A program made the translations under genes and the position numbers. From contig OV884012.1 in assembly GCA_930367205.1 (NCBI GenBank), forward strand, positions 148,381,405-148,445,404: 64,000 bases of DNA, written 5' to 3'. This DNA comes from Acanthosoma haemorrhoidale. Taxonomy: Eukaryota; Arthropoda; Insecta; Hemiptera; Acanthosomatidae. Below the pieces are notes generated by a model, which saw only the letters and a list, made by a program, of their open reading frames with translations, was not told the origin of the DNA and ran no database searches. Positions within the stretch are counted from its first letter, which is position 1; every line of letters begins with the position of its first letter. Below are positions 1 to 11,503 of the stretch, one piece after another.

Positions 1-146
1 TCTCTTTAGACTGTTCAGAAAGCTAAGGCTGGTAACTAATTTTTCTGACATTTCAAAGGATCCATTGTGAAGTATAAGATATAATTAAACAAATCTACTT
101 AATGGGGTACAAAAAAACACAAATGATGATTAAAATTTTGAAGATA

Positions 147-1583
147 CACTGGCAAGTAAAAAATTCCATCCACTTGTAAAAAAATTGTATTTGTATATAA
201 TACATGGTAATTGTATATAATACTTATTATTTATTGAATTTATAATATCTTTTTTACCTTTAATCAGGTTTTTAACGTTTATTAATTGAGTCTTCGTTTA
301 TAAATTTAAAATCAAAATGTGAACTGCTAAGAAACATGAAAAAAAAATTGAAAAATAACCATTTGTATCCAAAAAGAAATTAATGACAGGATCATTTAAT
401 AGCGCGTATTTCCTCCTCTTGCCTTTATTACTTTGTGAAGACGCCTCGGCATACTTTCCACCAGTCGGGAAATGTCCCTTTGCTGGAGGTTAGCCCATTC
501 TTCCCGCAGACCCTTTTTAAGGTCCTGCAGTGTATCAGGAAATGCTGGACGCGCTCTTGTTTGTCTTCCGAGGTCACCCAATAATTGCTCGACAGGGTTC
601 AAATCTGGAGAACGCGCTGGCCAGGCTAAGACCTCAATGTTGTGCTGATGAAGGAACGTCTGTACTATGCGAGCGACATGTGGGCGTGCATTAGAAATGA
701 ATGATCGCTGATTTCGATGAGGATAGGCAACACATGAGGTTCTAAATCTCATCTACATAGCGAGTGGCCGTCAAAGACCCTCTAAAAACAACAACCAATT
801 CTGTGCGGCACTCCATTGAAATCCCAGCCCACACCATTAAGGAACCACGTTGAAAAGGTTGGCTCTGGGTGAAATTACAGGCTGCATACCTTTCATTTCT
901 TCTTCTCCACTCCCTTTCACGCCCGTCTGGAGATCGTAGAGCAAATCTAGATTCATATATAAAAAGTGCAGCACACCATTCGTCCATAGTCCAATGACTG
1001 TGCTCTCGAGCAAAAGCCAGCCGAGTAACTCTGTGAGTTCTGGTCCTCTTACTGGGTGAAAAGTCCATACTATAAGATTAATCTTCTCCGAGCAGTACGT
1101 TCAGAAATTTGCATACATCGAACTTCTTGGAGCTGATGAATCGCTTCAACAACGGTAAGGCCTGACGGCGTCTCGTAGGGTTTCATAGGGAACTCCGATG
1201 GCATTAGCTGCATATCTAATGGAACGTCCATCATCAATAAATGCCACACCACGTGCAATATCCTCAGCACGAAGAGGCATTTTTAAACTTAAAATTGATA
1301 AAATTAAAATATCGAAGCCGAAAACTAAGAAATGTGTTGCACCAGAACGCAAATGACACTTAATAAACATTTGTAATTCCATGGAAAGTAAACATTGGGA
1401 ACTACAGTACTTTAATTGAATTAAGGATTATGGGTTACTATCCTCTATATTGACATTTCTAATTGAAAACAAATAAAAAAAAACATATTTATTCATAAAA
1501 AAAAATTGACCAATCCAAACCAGAAATATTTTGAGATGAAAACATGAAAAAATCAGGTGGGTGGAATTTTTTCCCTGTCGGTG
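147..1583 (-). mobile_element. Tc1-like DNA transposon, decayed, both inverted ends present
   Basis: The two ends form imperfect inverted repeats of about 30 bp: the left end begins CACTGGCAAG and the complement of the right end begins CACCGACAGG, and they share the core AAAAAATTCCA. Each end is flanked by a TA dinucleotide (145-146 and 1584-1585), the target duplication expected for Tc1/mariner elements. The 1,437-bp length is close to that of complete Tc1-like elements, so the copy looks nearly full length. The enclosed transposase reading frame is broken, so the element cannot move by itself. Confidence 0.9.
396..1280 (-). pseudogene. Tc1-like transposase, frameshifted and catalytically dead
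   Basis: Three open segments in different frames together give the Tc1 layout. An N-terminal helix-turn-helix portion starts at an ATG at 1278-1280 (MPLRAEDIARG) and continues with a segment ending ERTARRRLIL. A middle catalytic portion (742-1068) contains ESRF and GSLMVWAGIS. A C-terminal portion (396-752) contains NARPHVAR and WPARSPDLNPVEQLLGDLG. In active relatives the first catalytic Asp sits in a DESRF-like motif and the second in DNARPH; here they read YESRF and SNARPH, so both Asp residues are lost, while the last Glu (in NPVEQL) remains. The frame changes and residue losses show an old, inactive copy. The family call is secure; the exact lineage is not. Confidence 0.88.
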
Positions 1584-1585
1584 TA

Positions 1586-2863
1586 CATCCCCCGATTATG
1601 TTTATGATCTGTTGACATAGTAACGGAAATTATGCGAAAAACTTAATATTGAATTAATTCGGCCCCGTTCAGCTGACTCATAAAATAAGACTCAAGTCAC
1701 AGCTCAGAATATATTAATATTTAATGTTGTCTTTTTTTCCCCGCGGTTAAGCACACGTTATGATTAATGAAAGAAATTGGTTAAAGGTATACGGGTTTTT
1801 GGTTCCAACTATTGTGTGTTCAACGTTTTATTGGGTTTTATTTTCAATATTGCAGCCATTTACAATTTTTTATATTTATTTCAAAGTATTGATACGTAAT
1901 AAGTATTGATTGGATGTAAATATATTAAATGATAGTATTGGTACTTTTTAACAAAATGTCTAATGATGTTACCATTATCAACACAATGAGGCATAAGAAC
2001 AGTGTTTGTTACAAAATACTACTCAATATCTATAATGAATACATTTAAGGTGTAGCACAAGAGAGGTCTAATGTAGCCACTAAGGCTGGGGTTTTCAGGC
2101 GCAAATCCTCTCGTACTCTCGAGTAATTCGAGCACTGTAAGACGACCTGATTGAGACTCTTCTTGTAGATTGGTATTCCCAGCATTGAAGCCTTTAAACC
2201 AAGCACTGGCGTATTTCGATTCATTGTACCTTCAATTTCCACTCAGATTCAATACTCAATTATTTTTCTAGCGTGTTAATTTTTTTTTTCTTCGGACATT
2301 CTCACTGAAATATAATATATTAAATGAAGCTCAGATACTGTTGGGATATATAATTGAATAAAGGATCGAGCAATGTAGACATTAACTAATCAAAAGATTG
2401 AACTGAGTATTTGATATGTTATTTAAAAGTCAACAGATGTTCTCCTGCACAAGGTCTATTGTGCACAGCCAATAGGGCGTTGATATTTGCTAATTTCGTG
2501 GGATTGAGCCCCATCAGTGTTGTTCGTGACCCACAGGTGGAGCCAATCCCCAAAATCGATTACTAATGCCCTGACTGCAACACAGATCCCAACCACTGCG
2601 CACTGACTATGAACTAGGTTACAGGCTAATTTGGATTATATTAAAAGTACCTAACGTATGGGGAATAACAAAACTGTTCTGTAGAAAACAAGTTACTTAC
2701 ATGGCCTCTTAATATTTCGATATCACTGTTACAATAAATGTCATTTAAGTGGTCAGTCTTTTTTTCTTTTGGTCCAAAAATGGATAAGCTATTTAGATAT
2801 TATTGATGGTGTGGAATTTAAATATTATAAAATAGACCCCCTGTCGAAAACGTCGGGTATAAA
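1586..2863. other. Gene-free intergenic DNA
   Basis: AT-rich sequence with a more balanced patch near 2440-2640. A 65-codon minus-strand reading frame at 2045-2242 has no recognisable motif and no splice context. I see no gene, RNA or clear repeat here. Confidence 0.6.
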
Positions 2864-2867
2864 TTAA

Positions 2868-4532
2868 CACGTTGCCGCAAATAACGGCTATAGCCGTCGT
2901 GCACATTTTAATCAATATAAAAAAAAATCGACACTTGTTTACGGATAATCCTCTTTACTATTCGCCAATATTTGCGTACACTATGAGGGGTCGCCGGTTT
3001 GAGCAGCTACTACGATGCATCAATGGACATTATCCTGGACATGTTGACAGCAGTACCCAAAAATTAAACAAAATTTACCCCATACTCCAGCTAATTCTCG
3101 TTAATTTTCAAGCAGCATATTCACCGTCAAAAGCACTTTCATTGGTTGAATCCCTTTTGTTGTTTCGAGGTCGACTAAGTTTCCGACAATATATAAAAGG
3201 GAAAAAAGCAAGATATGGCATAAAACTATTTGAACTTAATACGCCGGACGGATATGCTCTAAATGTTTAAATTTATCAAGGAAAATCAGACAACATACAG
3301 GAAACATCAAAAACAAGTAGTCTTGTTTTACGGTTAATGCAGCCATATTTGAGTAAAGGACATCTCTTTATAGACAATTTTTACAACAGTATCGAGCTGC
3401 TAAAACATAAAAACACACAACCGGAACGCTTCGTTCAAACAGAAAAGCTAATCCGAAAGAAGTAACATCAAAAAAGTTAAAAAGGGGTGAACATATATGG
3501 CGTAGAGGTCAAATTTATGTATCGAAATGGCGAGATAAACGGGACGTTTAGTCCATAACAACAAATCATCATCCGGAAATAGAGGAAGTTACTAACAAAT
3601 TTGGACAAAAAAAAATAAACCAAATGATATAGTTGAATAAAATTTGAATATGTCAGGAGTTGACAGATGTGATCAAATGATTTCCTATTATTCGTCACCA
3701 CGAAAATCCATAAGATGGTATAAAAAACTTCTTTTTCATCTTTTAGACCTATGCGTTTGGAATTCCTACTTTATCTATCGACAGTTTCATAAATCAACGA
3801 CGTTCCTGCAGTTTAGAGATTTGCTGATGCAATCACTGATCGCACTACCAAATACTGAGATGTTTGGAAAGAATTTAGCGGCATTAACATCTACGCGTGG
3901 TCGATAGAAACAAATAAATTCATTACCACTGACATCCACAAATTGTACACAACAACATTTCTTGGAAAAGATACCTAAACCTGTTGATTTTCAGCGTAAA
4001 ACTTACTTTTTACGTTGCAGACAATGTTCGACCAACCAAATTAGAAAAGAAACGTCATATAGTTGTAAAACTTGTCCGCATAAACCACCATTGTGCCCAG
4101 AATGCTTCGAATCATATCATTTATAATGCTTTCTATGTAATTTGTTTCCTGAATTAATTTTTATTTCATTTTTACTATTTTATAAGCAAAATAAATTACA
4201 AATGATAATTTTGTTTCAAACGGATTTTCTTGTGTTAAGTTTACACCTATTTACGCTCTTTTATTCATAGGAATCATTTTGAACTAGTAAAGCAAATGCC
4301 GTATAGTCATCACGAGGGTCATAGCCGTAATTTGCTCCAGGAAGAGAAAAAATGACATGATGAGCAAATGAAAGCAGTCGACAGTTTTTTTGGAAAAACT
4401 GTGGCCAAATGTGATAATTTTCACTTCCAAACATACAACTTACACTCAATTTCATCTGGCAGTCATAAACAATTGAAAAAAAAAAATTTGTTTTTGAGCA
4501 CGATCGTCAAATTAAAAGTGTGCGGCAACGTG
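2868..4532 (+). mobile_element. piggyBac-like DNA transposon, internally deleted, TTAA-flanked
   Basis: The ends are inverted copies of CACGTTGCCGCA (2868-2879 and the complement at 4521-4532). Each abuts a TTAA (2864-2867 and 4533-4536), the target site duplicated by piggyBac elements. A perfect 14-bp palindrome, ACGGCTATAGCCGT, lies at 2884-2897 just inside the left end, and a related half site, TAGCCGTA, occurs near the right end at about 4321. The element is 1,665 bp, shorter than usual for a coding member, and lacks the N-terminal part of the transposase gene. Confidence 0.9.
2872..4126 (+). pseudogene. piggyBac transposase remnant with C-terminal Cys-rich domain
   Basis: The first open segment (to 3270) enters the family's catalytic domain directly with LYYSPIFAYTMRGRRFEQLL and then SLVESLLLFRGRLSFRQYI, matching PGBD/piggyBac transposases; the N-terminus is missing. 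Later parts are interrupted by stops and frame changes but still show HLFIDNFYNSIELL (about 3361-3400) and MSGVDRCDQMISYYSS (about 3650-3697). The end keeps a zinc-binding type pattern, CRQC, then CKTC, then CPECF with SYHL before a TAA at 4124-4126, as in the family's C-terminal Cys-rich domain. The missing N-terminus plus many stops make it non-functional. Confidence 0.88.
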
Positions 4533-4908
4533 TTAATAAAGCTGTGGAAAGACAGACACCTGTGTTTTGTTTTTTTCACTCTTAGACATTACACGCTAAT
4601 GATGCGTAATGTCTCTCTTCTCTTTATTATATGTTTTAAATGTTTACCTCCCCTATATTGCTTGCATTAATGAGCATTCACCTCATGACAAAACTCTAGT
4701 TTCACCTCACTCATTGGTTATAAATAGGGATGAGATTTATATGTATTTGCATATTGGCACGAAAATATTTGCTGTACCATCCATTACTATACTTTATAAG
4801 GTATTTTAAGTAAATTTAGGTTAATTTTACTTTACATATTTTTTTTTTATGTAGTATTCTTACATTTTTGTTACCTATTTCTTTGGGCGTTCTGCTTGAT
4901 TGAAATTA

Positions 4909-5229
4909 TAGTACAACGAAAACAACTTTATTATGATAAAATTAAAATCTGACTCATTGGGCAATAAGTATTTGTGATAAATGTTCTCAGTCATGCCATA
5001 TTTACAATTTTCATTCACTCGCTCATTCATACAGTATTTACAAACAGCCCAGAGAACTCCCAAGTCCACATGGTTGTCACCACCCTCGCGTGCGAAGGTG
5101 GAAGTGGAGTCTAGGGAAGTCCCCCGCGCACCTCCGTCAGTGGATAAGACCAAGAGCGGGAGAGCCACAGACGCTCAGGACATGATTGGAGAAACCGGCT
5201 TTGCCATAACTCCCACTATCACGTGTTTA
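4909..5229 (-). mobile_element. LINE family 1, copy A, 5'-truncated
   Basis: This copy shares its 3' region with seven others in the window. Read on the minus strand it ends with an AATAAAG box followed by a GTT-type tail. Near-identical 13-mers, TTGATTGAAATTA (4896-4908) and TTGATTAAAATTA (5230-5242), flank it as a probable target-site duplication with one mismatch. Only 3' UTR-like sequence is present, with no reverse transcriptase codons. Open frames through it on either strand are incidental. Confidence 0.8.
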
Positions 5230-5242
5230 TTGATTAAAATTA

Positions 5243-7099
5243 AAGTTTTCGTTCACTTTCCATTGAACGATAAGACTTTAGGAAAATGATAATCTGCGTG
5301 TCGAATTATCGGAACCAGTGAACTTATTTATGTGTATAAATGCAACTGATAATCGTTTAGTTTTAAAGATACAGTTTTGGAGAAATGATAAACTGAGTGT
5401 CAGGTTCTTGGTTTTCTTGGATAGCTAAAATGAGAATTGTCTACTTTTCTAAATATACGGGGTCCCTAACATTTATATTCATGATTCCTATTTATCTGTG
5501 TTGTCAATTCATGCCAAAAGTTCCAGTGAAAATCATACGCCTGGTTGCTTGGTACATTCCTGATAAAACATTTATTAGTCAGGATAAAATGCCTGACTGA
5601 TTATTGGTTTTGCTATAAAGCAGTTTTTACTGTCCAACATTTCCAAGTTGTTCAGGATACCGGTACATCAAAACGTAAAGAAAACAAGGAAAGAAATTCA
5701 AACTTTCAACAAACTTTCTCAACTGTATCTTCAGGTGATCGCACATCATGTGAGTCAAATTTTAATGTCGAGTCATGACCCCTTTCATACAATTAAATAC
5801 TCTAATTTCAAAGATTTCTTGGAAGTGTATACTAGTAGAAAAATACATGAACAAAACATGCTAAGGAAAAACTATTGAAAAAGTACATAAATGTAAAAAA
5901 AAAAGAAAATATATGATATTATTACAATATTTTGACCCCTGGACTTACAGTTATTGAATTTACGTTTTTATGTATTTCTCATTTTCACACATATTTCTGT
6001 GTGATAGATCTACATATTTTACTTGTTTAATAACATATAAATCCCATCTTTAGTTATAAATTTTACTTATAATTTACTAATAACACTCCTCTATGTTAAG
6101 CTGAAGGTTGTAACAGTACCATACTTGAAAAATCTTGCTTACGATGATGCTACCTACATAGACCATTTGTTTTATTTTATTTTGTCTCACAATAGTTAAA
6201 AACATTTTTATTCGAATCCAGTAATATTAGTGTCGTGTGGATCAAATATTCTTTTTCTGGACTGTCAATGACCACTTTTAAACCGTACTGTTATGTTACA
6301 ATTTTATTTTATTTTAATTTTCACCCTTGCCTGGAATTCGCGAAGGGTTGTTTGTGCAAAATATAAAGTTTTTATTGGGTGATAAATAGGGTTGGTTTAT
6401 TGAACTACGTTTTTAGTTTTTGTGTTGGTGAGGACTCAGCAGATCCAATGGTTCATATAATTTCCTGAGGAAAGCTTTAAGACATTGGTCAGACTTGTGT
6501 AATTGTATATGTTCCATTTTTGCGCAATATTGAAGCGTTTCATTTAAAGAAAAAAAAAACGGCTTCACTCAAAGAATTCATCCTTCATCTTAATTTTTTT
6601 TTGTTATACTGTTGATTCTGATAAAACTCTAACATTCTAACAATAAAGGATATTATTACAACTGCTCGGATAAATATAAATGGAAGGTGATATACCAACA
6701 AGGGAATAAAACTGAGTGCCCACTAGAAATAAGTCTGTCTGCGAGAGCGCTGAATAAATTTTCCGGCTGCAGCATGTCGGACTTGGAAGGGGATGTTTAT
6801 GGTGTAATTACATTCTGTTAGCTGTGTGATAGCCCGATGGGTGGACTTTGAGCACATCACTGAATAAAGGTCTATTCGCTGTGTCAAATTAAGTCCTTCA
6901 CAGTTCACTTAACAATGAAGTGACTTATTCACTTAGAACCTCAAATATTTTTAGATGCTAATGAAAAAAAAACTAATCCATTTCATCAGTAATTTCGTTA
7001 CTCATTTCAATAATTTAGTAATTTAAATAAATGTCAACTATACAATTGGGTACACAGAAAAAAGGATCTACTATATTTCTATGTAAAAATAATTTCAAT
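5243..7099. other. Gene-free DNA with a short direct repeat
   Basis: No gene is recognised. A 26-bp imperfect direct repeat is visible at 5277-5302 and 5376-5401 (TTTAGGAAAATGATAATCTG and TTTGGAGAAATGATAAACTG plus similar trailing bases). Short open frames around 5397-5878 and 6723-6908 have no motif, no recognisable splice context and high AT content, so I do not call them genes. Confidence 0.5.
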
Positions 7100-7101
7100 T
7101 A

Positions 7102-7940
7102 AAGGGTGCCCCAGAATTAACGCAAGATTTGATTTAAATAGAAAACACAGTTTTTGGTATTTTAGTTGTTATTTTTTTATTGAATTATAAAGTGAATTGG
7201 ATAGAGTTATTTATGAATGGCACATCGGGCAAATGGCCTCTACGACTTTGCTGGCACAAACGCGCTCTTTTGTCGAAATTTTCCATGACCATTTGGCATA
7301 AATGTGTTTGAATTTCCTCTTTTAATGTACGGGTGGATGTGGGCTTGTTGACATACACCTTTGACTTCAAATAACCCCATAAAAAGAAATGTAAATGGGT
7401 TAAATCATCAAAATTTTGATTGGGGCCAATATTAATCACCGAAACGAGAGAGTACACGACCTGGAAATGTCTCATGCAGTATTTGAATTGTTTCATGGGC
7501 TGTATGGCATGTGGCACCATCTTGTTGAAACCACATATTGGCCACACATCAATATCATCCAATTTCGGCACAAAGAACTGTGTTTGCGACGCCGTATTGA
7601 TTTTCCTAGATTTTCGACAACACTCTCACGCACTGCTTCGATATTGACATTTGAACGGCTTGTTTTTGGACGACCAGTGTGTTTAGTGTCTCCAACTGAT
7701 CCAGTCTCCCTAATATTTTCAGTTAATCTCTTCACAGTTGATTGGAACACTATTCCGGCCAAACTTTCATTATTTTTGAAATAATGTTCAACAATAAGAA
7801 CACGTTGTTCTATCGTGTAACGCTCCATTTTTACTAATCTTAACCTGTCAGCTGTCAAATTGTTTTTTTTTAGGGTTGCCAGCACTTTACTGCACAAATG
7901 GTGGCAAATTCAAATCTTGCGTTAATTCTGGGACACCCTT
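7102..7940 (-). mobile_element. Mariner-superfamily element, family M2 copy 1, internally deleted
   Basis: The terminal inverted repeats are about 29-30 bp with a single mismatch: left AAGGGTGCCCCAGAATTAAC, and the complement of the right end AAGGGTGTCCCAGAATTAAC. TA target duplications lie at 7100-7101 and 7941-7942. The 839-bp body holds both ends of a transposase gene but not its middle. A second copy at 14264-15127 has the same internal junction, so the deleted form itself was multiplied, as MITEs are. Confidence 0.92.
7185..7828 (-). pseudogene. Internally deleted transposase of family M2 (HTH plus DDE tail)
   Basis: The start codon at 7826-7828 opens MERYTIEQRVLIVEHYFKNN, the helix-turn-helix N-terminus of a widespread insect mariner-superfamily transposase. 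It continues with STVKRLTENIRETGSVGDTK and HTGRPKTSRSNVNIEAVRES. After the SIRRRKHSSLC region the frame jumps to DDIDVWPICGF and then to the C-terminal LHFFLWGYLKSKVYVNKP. The catalytic centre between these parts is absent, so no active protein can be made. Identification rests on recognising the N- and C-terminal blocks together. Confidence 0.85.
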
Positions 7941-7942
7941 TA

Positions 7943-9499
7943 TATTCGAAGTAATTAAGCTTAGAATCCAAAAAATATAAATTTCATATCGTATTTAATG
8001 TTGTTCTTACTGTACGACTGTTAGCATTTTGAAAACATATTGAATAATTACTTTTATTTTAGATATATTGATAAGTTTTATTTCATTTTGGCTTTGCAGT
8101 ATTATTACGGAACATGCCAATAATTGTATTACCCATAGTTTACTTTCAAAAAACGCCATGTCGTTTTGACAAATCCTTCAACGATATAGAAAAGTACTCT
8201 CATTGGATGTCTTATGGCAATTTATCATATTTACAGTACATTCACTGGTCGTGAAGTTAAGTCCAGTTGTGAATCAATAATTAAGAGTTACGAAAGATGT
8301 ACATCAAAGAACTAAAAACTAGCTAATTAATTAACCAAGTCTGAGATCAAATCCAGATCAAGATAGGTTCTATTGTTTATATTCATATAATATTCTGCCC
8401 GTTATTGAGGACGGTATGATTGTATATTTATCCAAAACGCTTATTTCTAACAAACGGTCGATGGTTAGCGCGCGCTTCCCGTTTAAGTGGTACATAAAGG
8501 GGGTGGACCCGATTAAATAAACGAGAAATTATTATCTGAATCATTCATGCCCAAGAGACGTCCATTCCAACACTGCTTACATATTCCCATCAGGCCCACT
8601 AAATCACTTGATCAAAGCGTGTCGTACCCACTTTCTCATTAGATGGCCGTGTTGGGGCCGGCAGAATCGCCCCATTTATCATATTATTGCGCGCTACTGT
8701 CCTCGTAACCAATAGGGGTGGGTGCTAGCTAGGCACTCAGGTCTAACGAGGGTAAAGCTAGTCCATGCTTTATTACTGTCCAGCAATCATCTCAATTCTA
8801 ATGTTTTGTAAGCTCTACAACTTGAACCTAAGCTACCCTTCAAAAGAATTGCAGCTAGAATATTTTTAATTTGACGAAAATAGCTTACAAAAAGGCTCAT
8901 CAATTCAAAATAAAAAAAATATCAAAATTTTAACTTGATTTTAGTCTAACAGAGGATTTTGTAAAATCATCTCAAAATACCTTTAAGAGCACTCAAGGCT
9001 TGGATTGGTACCAACTCGGTATGTGCCTCCCAAAATATGCCACCCTCGAACATGATTGGGAAGGTAGCTGACACTCCAAGAGGAAAAGTACTGGGAAAGA
9101 GGATCAACAGCGTACTTGGCTCAATTTGGGTGGAGACACAACCAAATCCCTGATGGAAGCTTGTTTTTGTTTTTTATGAATGAACCTGGAACGGACCCTT
9201 TGTTTTAAATGCAATAGGCCCATGACCTGTGACCCTACAAAGTCATTTCAGAGTACGTGGAATCCATTTTGGTTTAAATCGACCTTAAGCGCTTCAGTAA
9301 TGATCACATTCAAGAAACAGGTCACGATGCCATGGAAGTTTTGACCGGAGAATCGCATCGAAGTTTCTGCGTAAAAAATATATGTCTTTATATACGGTTT
9401 TCTAGATGGACTGAAACTAATAGAATTACCTCCGGTATTTACAAGTCTAATTCACCTTAGACTCGGCGCGATACTATCTGTTGTTTAGTGTCTTTTCAC
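7943..9499. other. Gene-free intergenic DNA
   Basis: No coding exon is recognised. A more GC-balanced patch at about 8440-8760 (with AGATGGCCGTG and CGTAACCAATAGG) stands out from the AT-rich surroundings and could be a conserved non-coding or old repeat segment, but nothing in the sequence identifies it. Confidence 0.45.
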
Positions 9500-9842
9500 A
9501 AATTGATTGATAAAAAAAATTTAAATTACGATCTGCCTCATTGGGCGATAAGTAATTGTGATAAATGTTTTCATTCATATCATATTTACAAACAGCCCAG
9601 AGACCTCCCAAGTCCTCATGGTTGTCATCTCCCTCGCGTGCGAAAGATGAAGTGGAGTCTTGGGAAGTCCCCCACGCTCCTCTGTCAGCCGCGTCACCGG
9701 ATACGAGGTTGCGGAGGCTGAACAAGAGCGCGAGAGCCGCATTCGCTCAGGACATGATTAGAGAAACTGGCCATTATCAGGACTCCAACTGCCACTGCCG
9801 TTTTAGTCTCCGAGGAGGATTATAGGGATGAGTGGTGCAGTG
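9500..9842 (-). mobile_element. LINE family 1, copy B, truncated and internally deleted
   Basis: It matches the family 3' region from CTGCCTCATTGGGCGATAAG to GATTATAGGGATGAGTGGTG. Compared with copies E and F it lacks about 30 bp around 9790 (the CACGTATTTATAGCAGGTCA stretch). The terminal AATAAAG and GTT tail are degraded. No target duplication is convincing. It retains no reverse transcriptase codons. Confidence 0.75.
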
Positions 9843-10942
9843 TTCACATATAAAAGTGCCATTTATTACCCTTTTTATAAATTTGTCTTCTACTAATTCA
9901 ATTTATTATTAGCATCTTCAATATAATTATTTACCGGTGATGATATTTAGATATTCGTATCTTAGTTATTTCAGTTTCTCTTCAGTATGTTCAAGCAGTT
10001 TAGAAGAATTTTAGAATTGTATGATGATGGATCGTAGGTAGGTATATGGATTGCTGAGAATGGATGGTGTAATTTAAATAATTAATTAATGTTTTATGTT
10101 ATATACTTACCATTACATTTGTCGACATTGCCTATCCACACATAATCTATAAGTAGCAGAACTAGCGCATAGTATTAAAATATGAATCGTAACTGCTGCA
10201 TGACACGGATGGAAGCCATTAGACTAATTATAGTTCACGTTTTATGTATGTCGTGACAAAAACATAACGGCGTTCTTTGAAATAACTGTATTAATTAATA
10301 TCAAATATATATTCAGGATTGTGACAGGAACCTAGGGCACCTGACCGATATAACAAAGGCTTATTGTGTGCTTCAACAATCCATGGGTACATTTTTAAAT
10401 TAAGAAAATAATTGAATAAGCAGAAAAAATATAAATGACCAAATATAGTTAAATAGAGGAACATTGAGGAAAAAAGTATTTAACTAAAATTTGAATAAAT
10501 ATATAAAGAAATTTATAGTCCATAAATTTATTTATTTATTTACGACATTTCTCTCTAGCACAGGGCTGAAAGGTGGACCTGCCACCTCTGATTATGGACA
10601 AGATCGGATAATGTTATTCACAAATTAATGTGCAATTCATCCTGTTTCACTAAATTGTTATTGCATACTTAGATAATCCTTTCCATGTTTTTGTTTATGG
10701 CAAAAAAATGATTTATTTACAAAAATTATTCAATAGTAGGAAAAATAAATTAATACATACTAAATACAAAAAAACAAAGACCTTATTTAAAAATTAAAAA
10801 TAAATATTTAAAAGTAGAATAAGACTATTTACAAATTAAATTAAACTGATCTTTAAGGTCATCGGAATCACGATTTTTATTTACACATGATCAGAAAATG
10901 TTTTTGGGTAAATAAAACATTTTTAGCCTACTTCTTCCTTAG
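9843..10942. other. Gene-free DNA; possible old retroelement tail
   Basis: No gene is recognised. On the minus strand, sequence at about 10520-10625 ends GTGCTAGAGAGAAATGTCG followed by an AAAT-type run, which resembles a LINE or SINE 3' end; this is only a suggestion. A stretch at about 10826-10930 resembles one at about 28339-28436 (shared ACATGATCAGAAA and TTTTTGGGTA), so a low-copy dispersed repeat is likely. Confidence 0.35.
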
Positions 10943-11503
10943 ATAAGTCGAACATCAAGCGTATCCAATCTTTTCAATCAAAAGTCCTGAGAACAATAGT
11001 AAATGCTACTTATTACGTCAGCAACAAGACCCTTAATAACGATCTTAATATACCTTACATTCACGAATTCATCCCTTCCAAGTTCATGGAATTCCATAGT
11101 AACCCATCCAACCACCCTAATCCCCTAGCACAGTCATTGCACTGCACCAATCATCCCTATAATCCTCCTCGGATCCTATAATCCTGAAACGGCAGTGGCC
11201 TCGTGACCTGCTATAAATGCGTGACAGTTGGAGTCCTGGAAATGGCCAGTTTCTCCAATCATCTCCAGAGCATATGTGGCACTCACGCTCTTCGTCATCC
11301 TCCACTGGCTTGTATTCGGTGACGTGGCTGACAGGAGGGTGGGGGACAACCATGCGGATTTCGTAGGTCTCTGAGCTGTTTGTAAATACTGTTTGAATGA
11401 GCGAGAGAATGTAAATTGTAAATATGGTATGAATGAAAAAATTTATCACAATTACTTATTGCCCAATTAGGCAGATTGTAAATTTATCATAATAAAGATA
11501 TTT
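10943..11503 (+). mobile_element. LINE family 1, copy C, with reverse transcriptase C-terminus
   Basis: This is one of the longer copies. It keeps the end of the open reading frame plus the 3' UTR, ending GCAGATTGTAAATTTATCAT then AATAAAGATATTTT. It is 5'-truncated at a position similar to several sister copies. Because its coding end is intact it shows which strand of the family is sense. No clear target duplication was found. Confidence 0.85.
10948..11181 (+). pseudogene. C-terminal end of a Jockey/I-like LINE reverse transcriptase
   Basis: Seventy-seven uninterrupted codons run to a TAA at 11179-11181. The peptide reads SNIKRIQSFQSKVLRTIVNA, then YYVSNKTLNNDLNIP and SNHPNPLAQSL. This is the familiar tail of Jockey/I/CR1-type reverse transcriptases, where a KxxIKxIQxFQxKxLR block is followed by a 'YVSN' segment, an 'L..DLxIP' segment and an 'NHxNPLA' block. 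Copies E and F add upstream blocks (PIWSYGIELWG). Only this 3' part of ORF2 is present, so there is no enzyme activity. Confidence 0.82.

Noticed and set aside
4875..5289. Overlapping open frames on both strands in LINE copies (also at 9474-9825, 19451-19929, 15403-15591, 30525-30833)
   Set aside because: They recur only because the LINE 3' UTR is repeated; the real coding end lies upstream, as copies C and E show.
8460..8500. Possible tRNA-derived SINE because of GATGGTTAGCGCGCGC, which resembles an A box
   Set aside because: No B box or tRNA fold could be found downstream.
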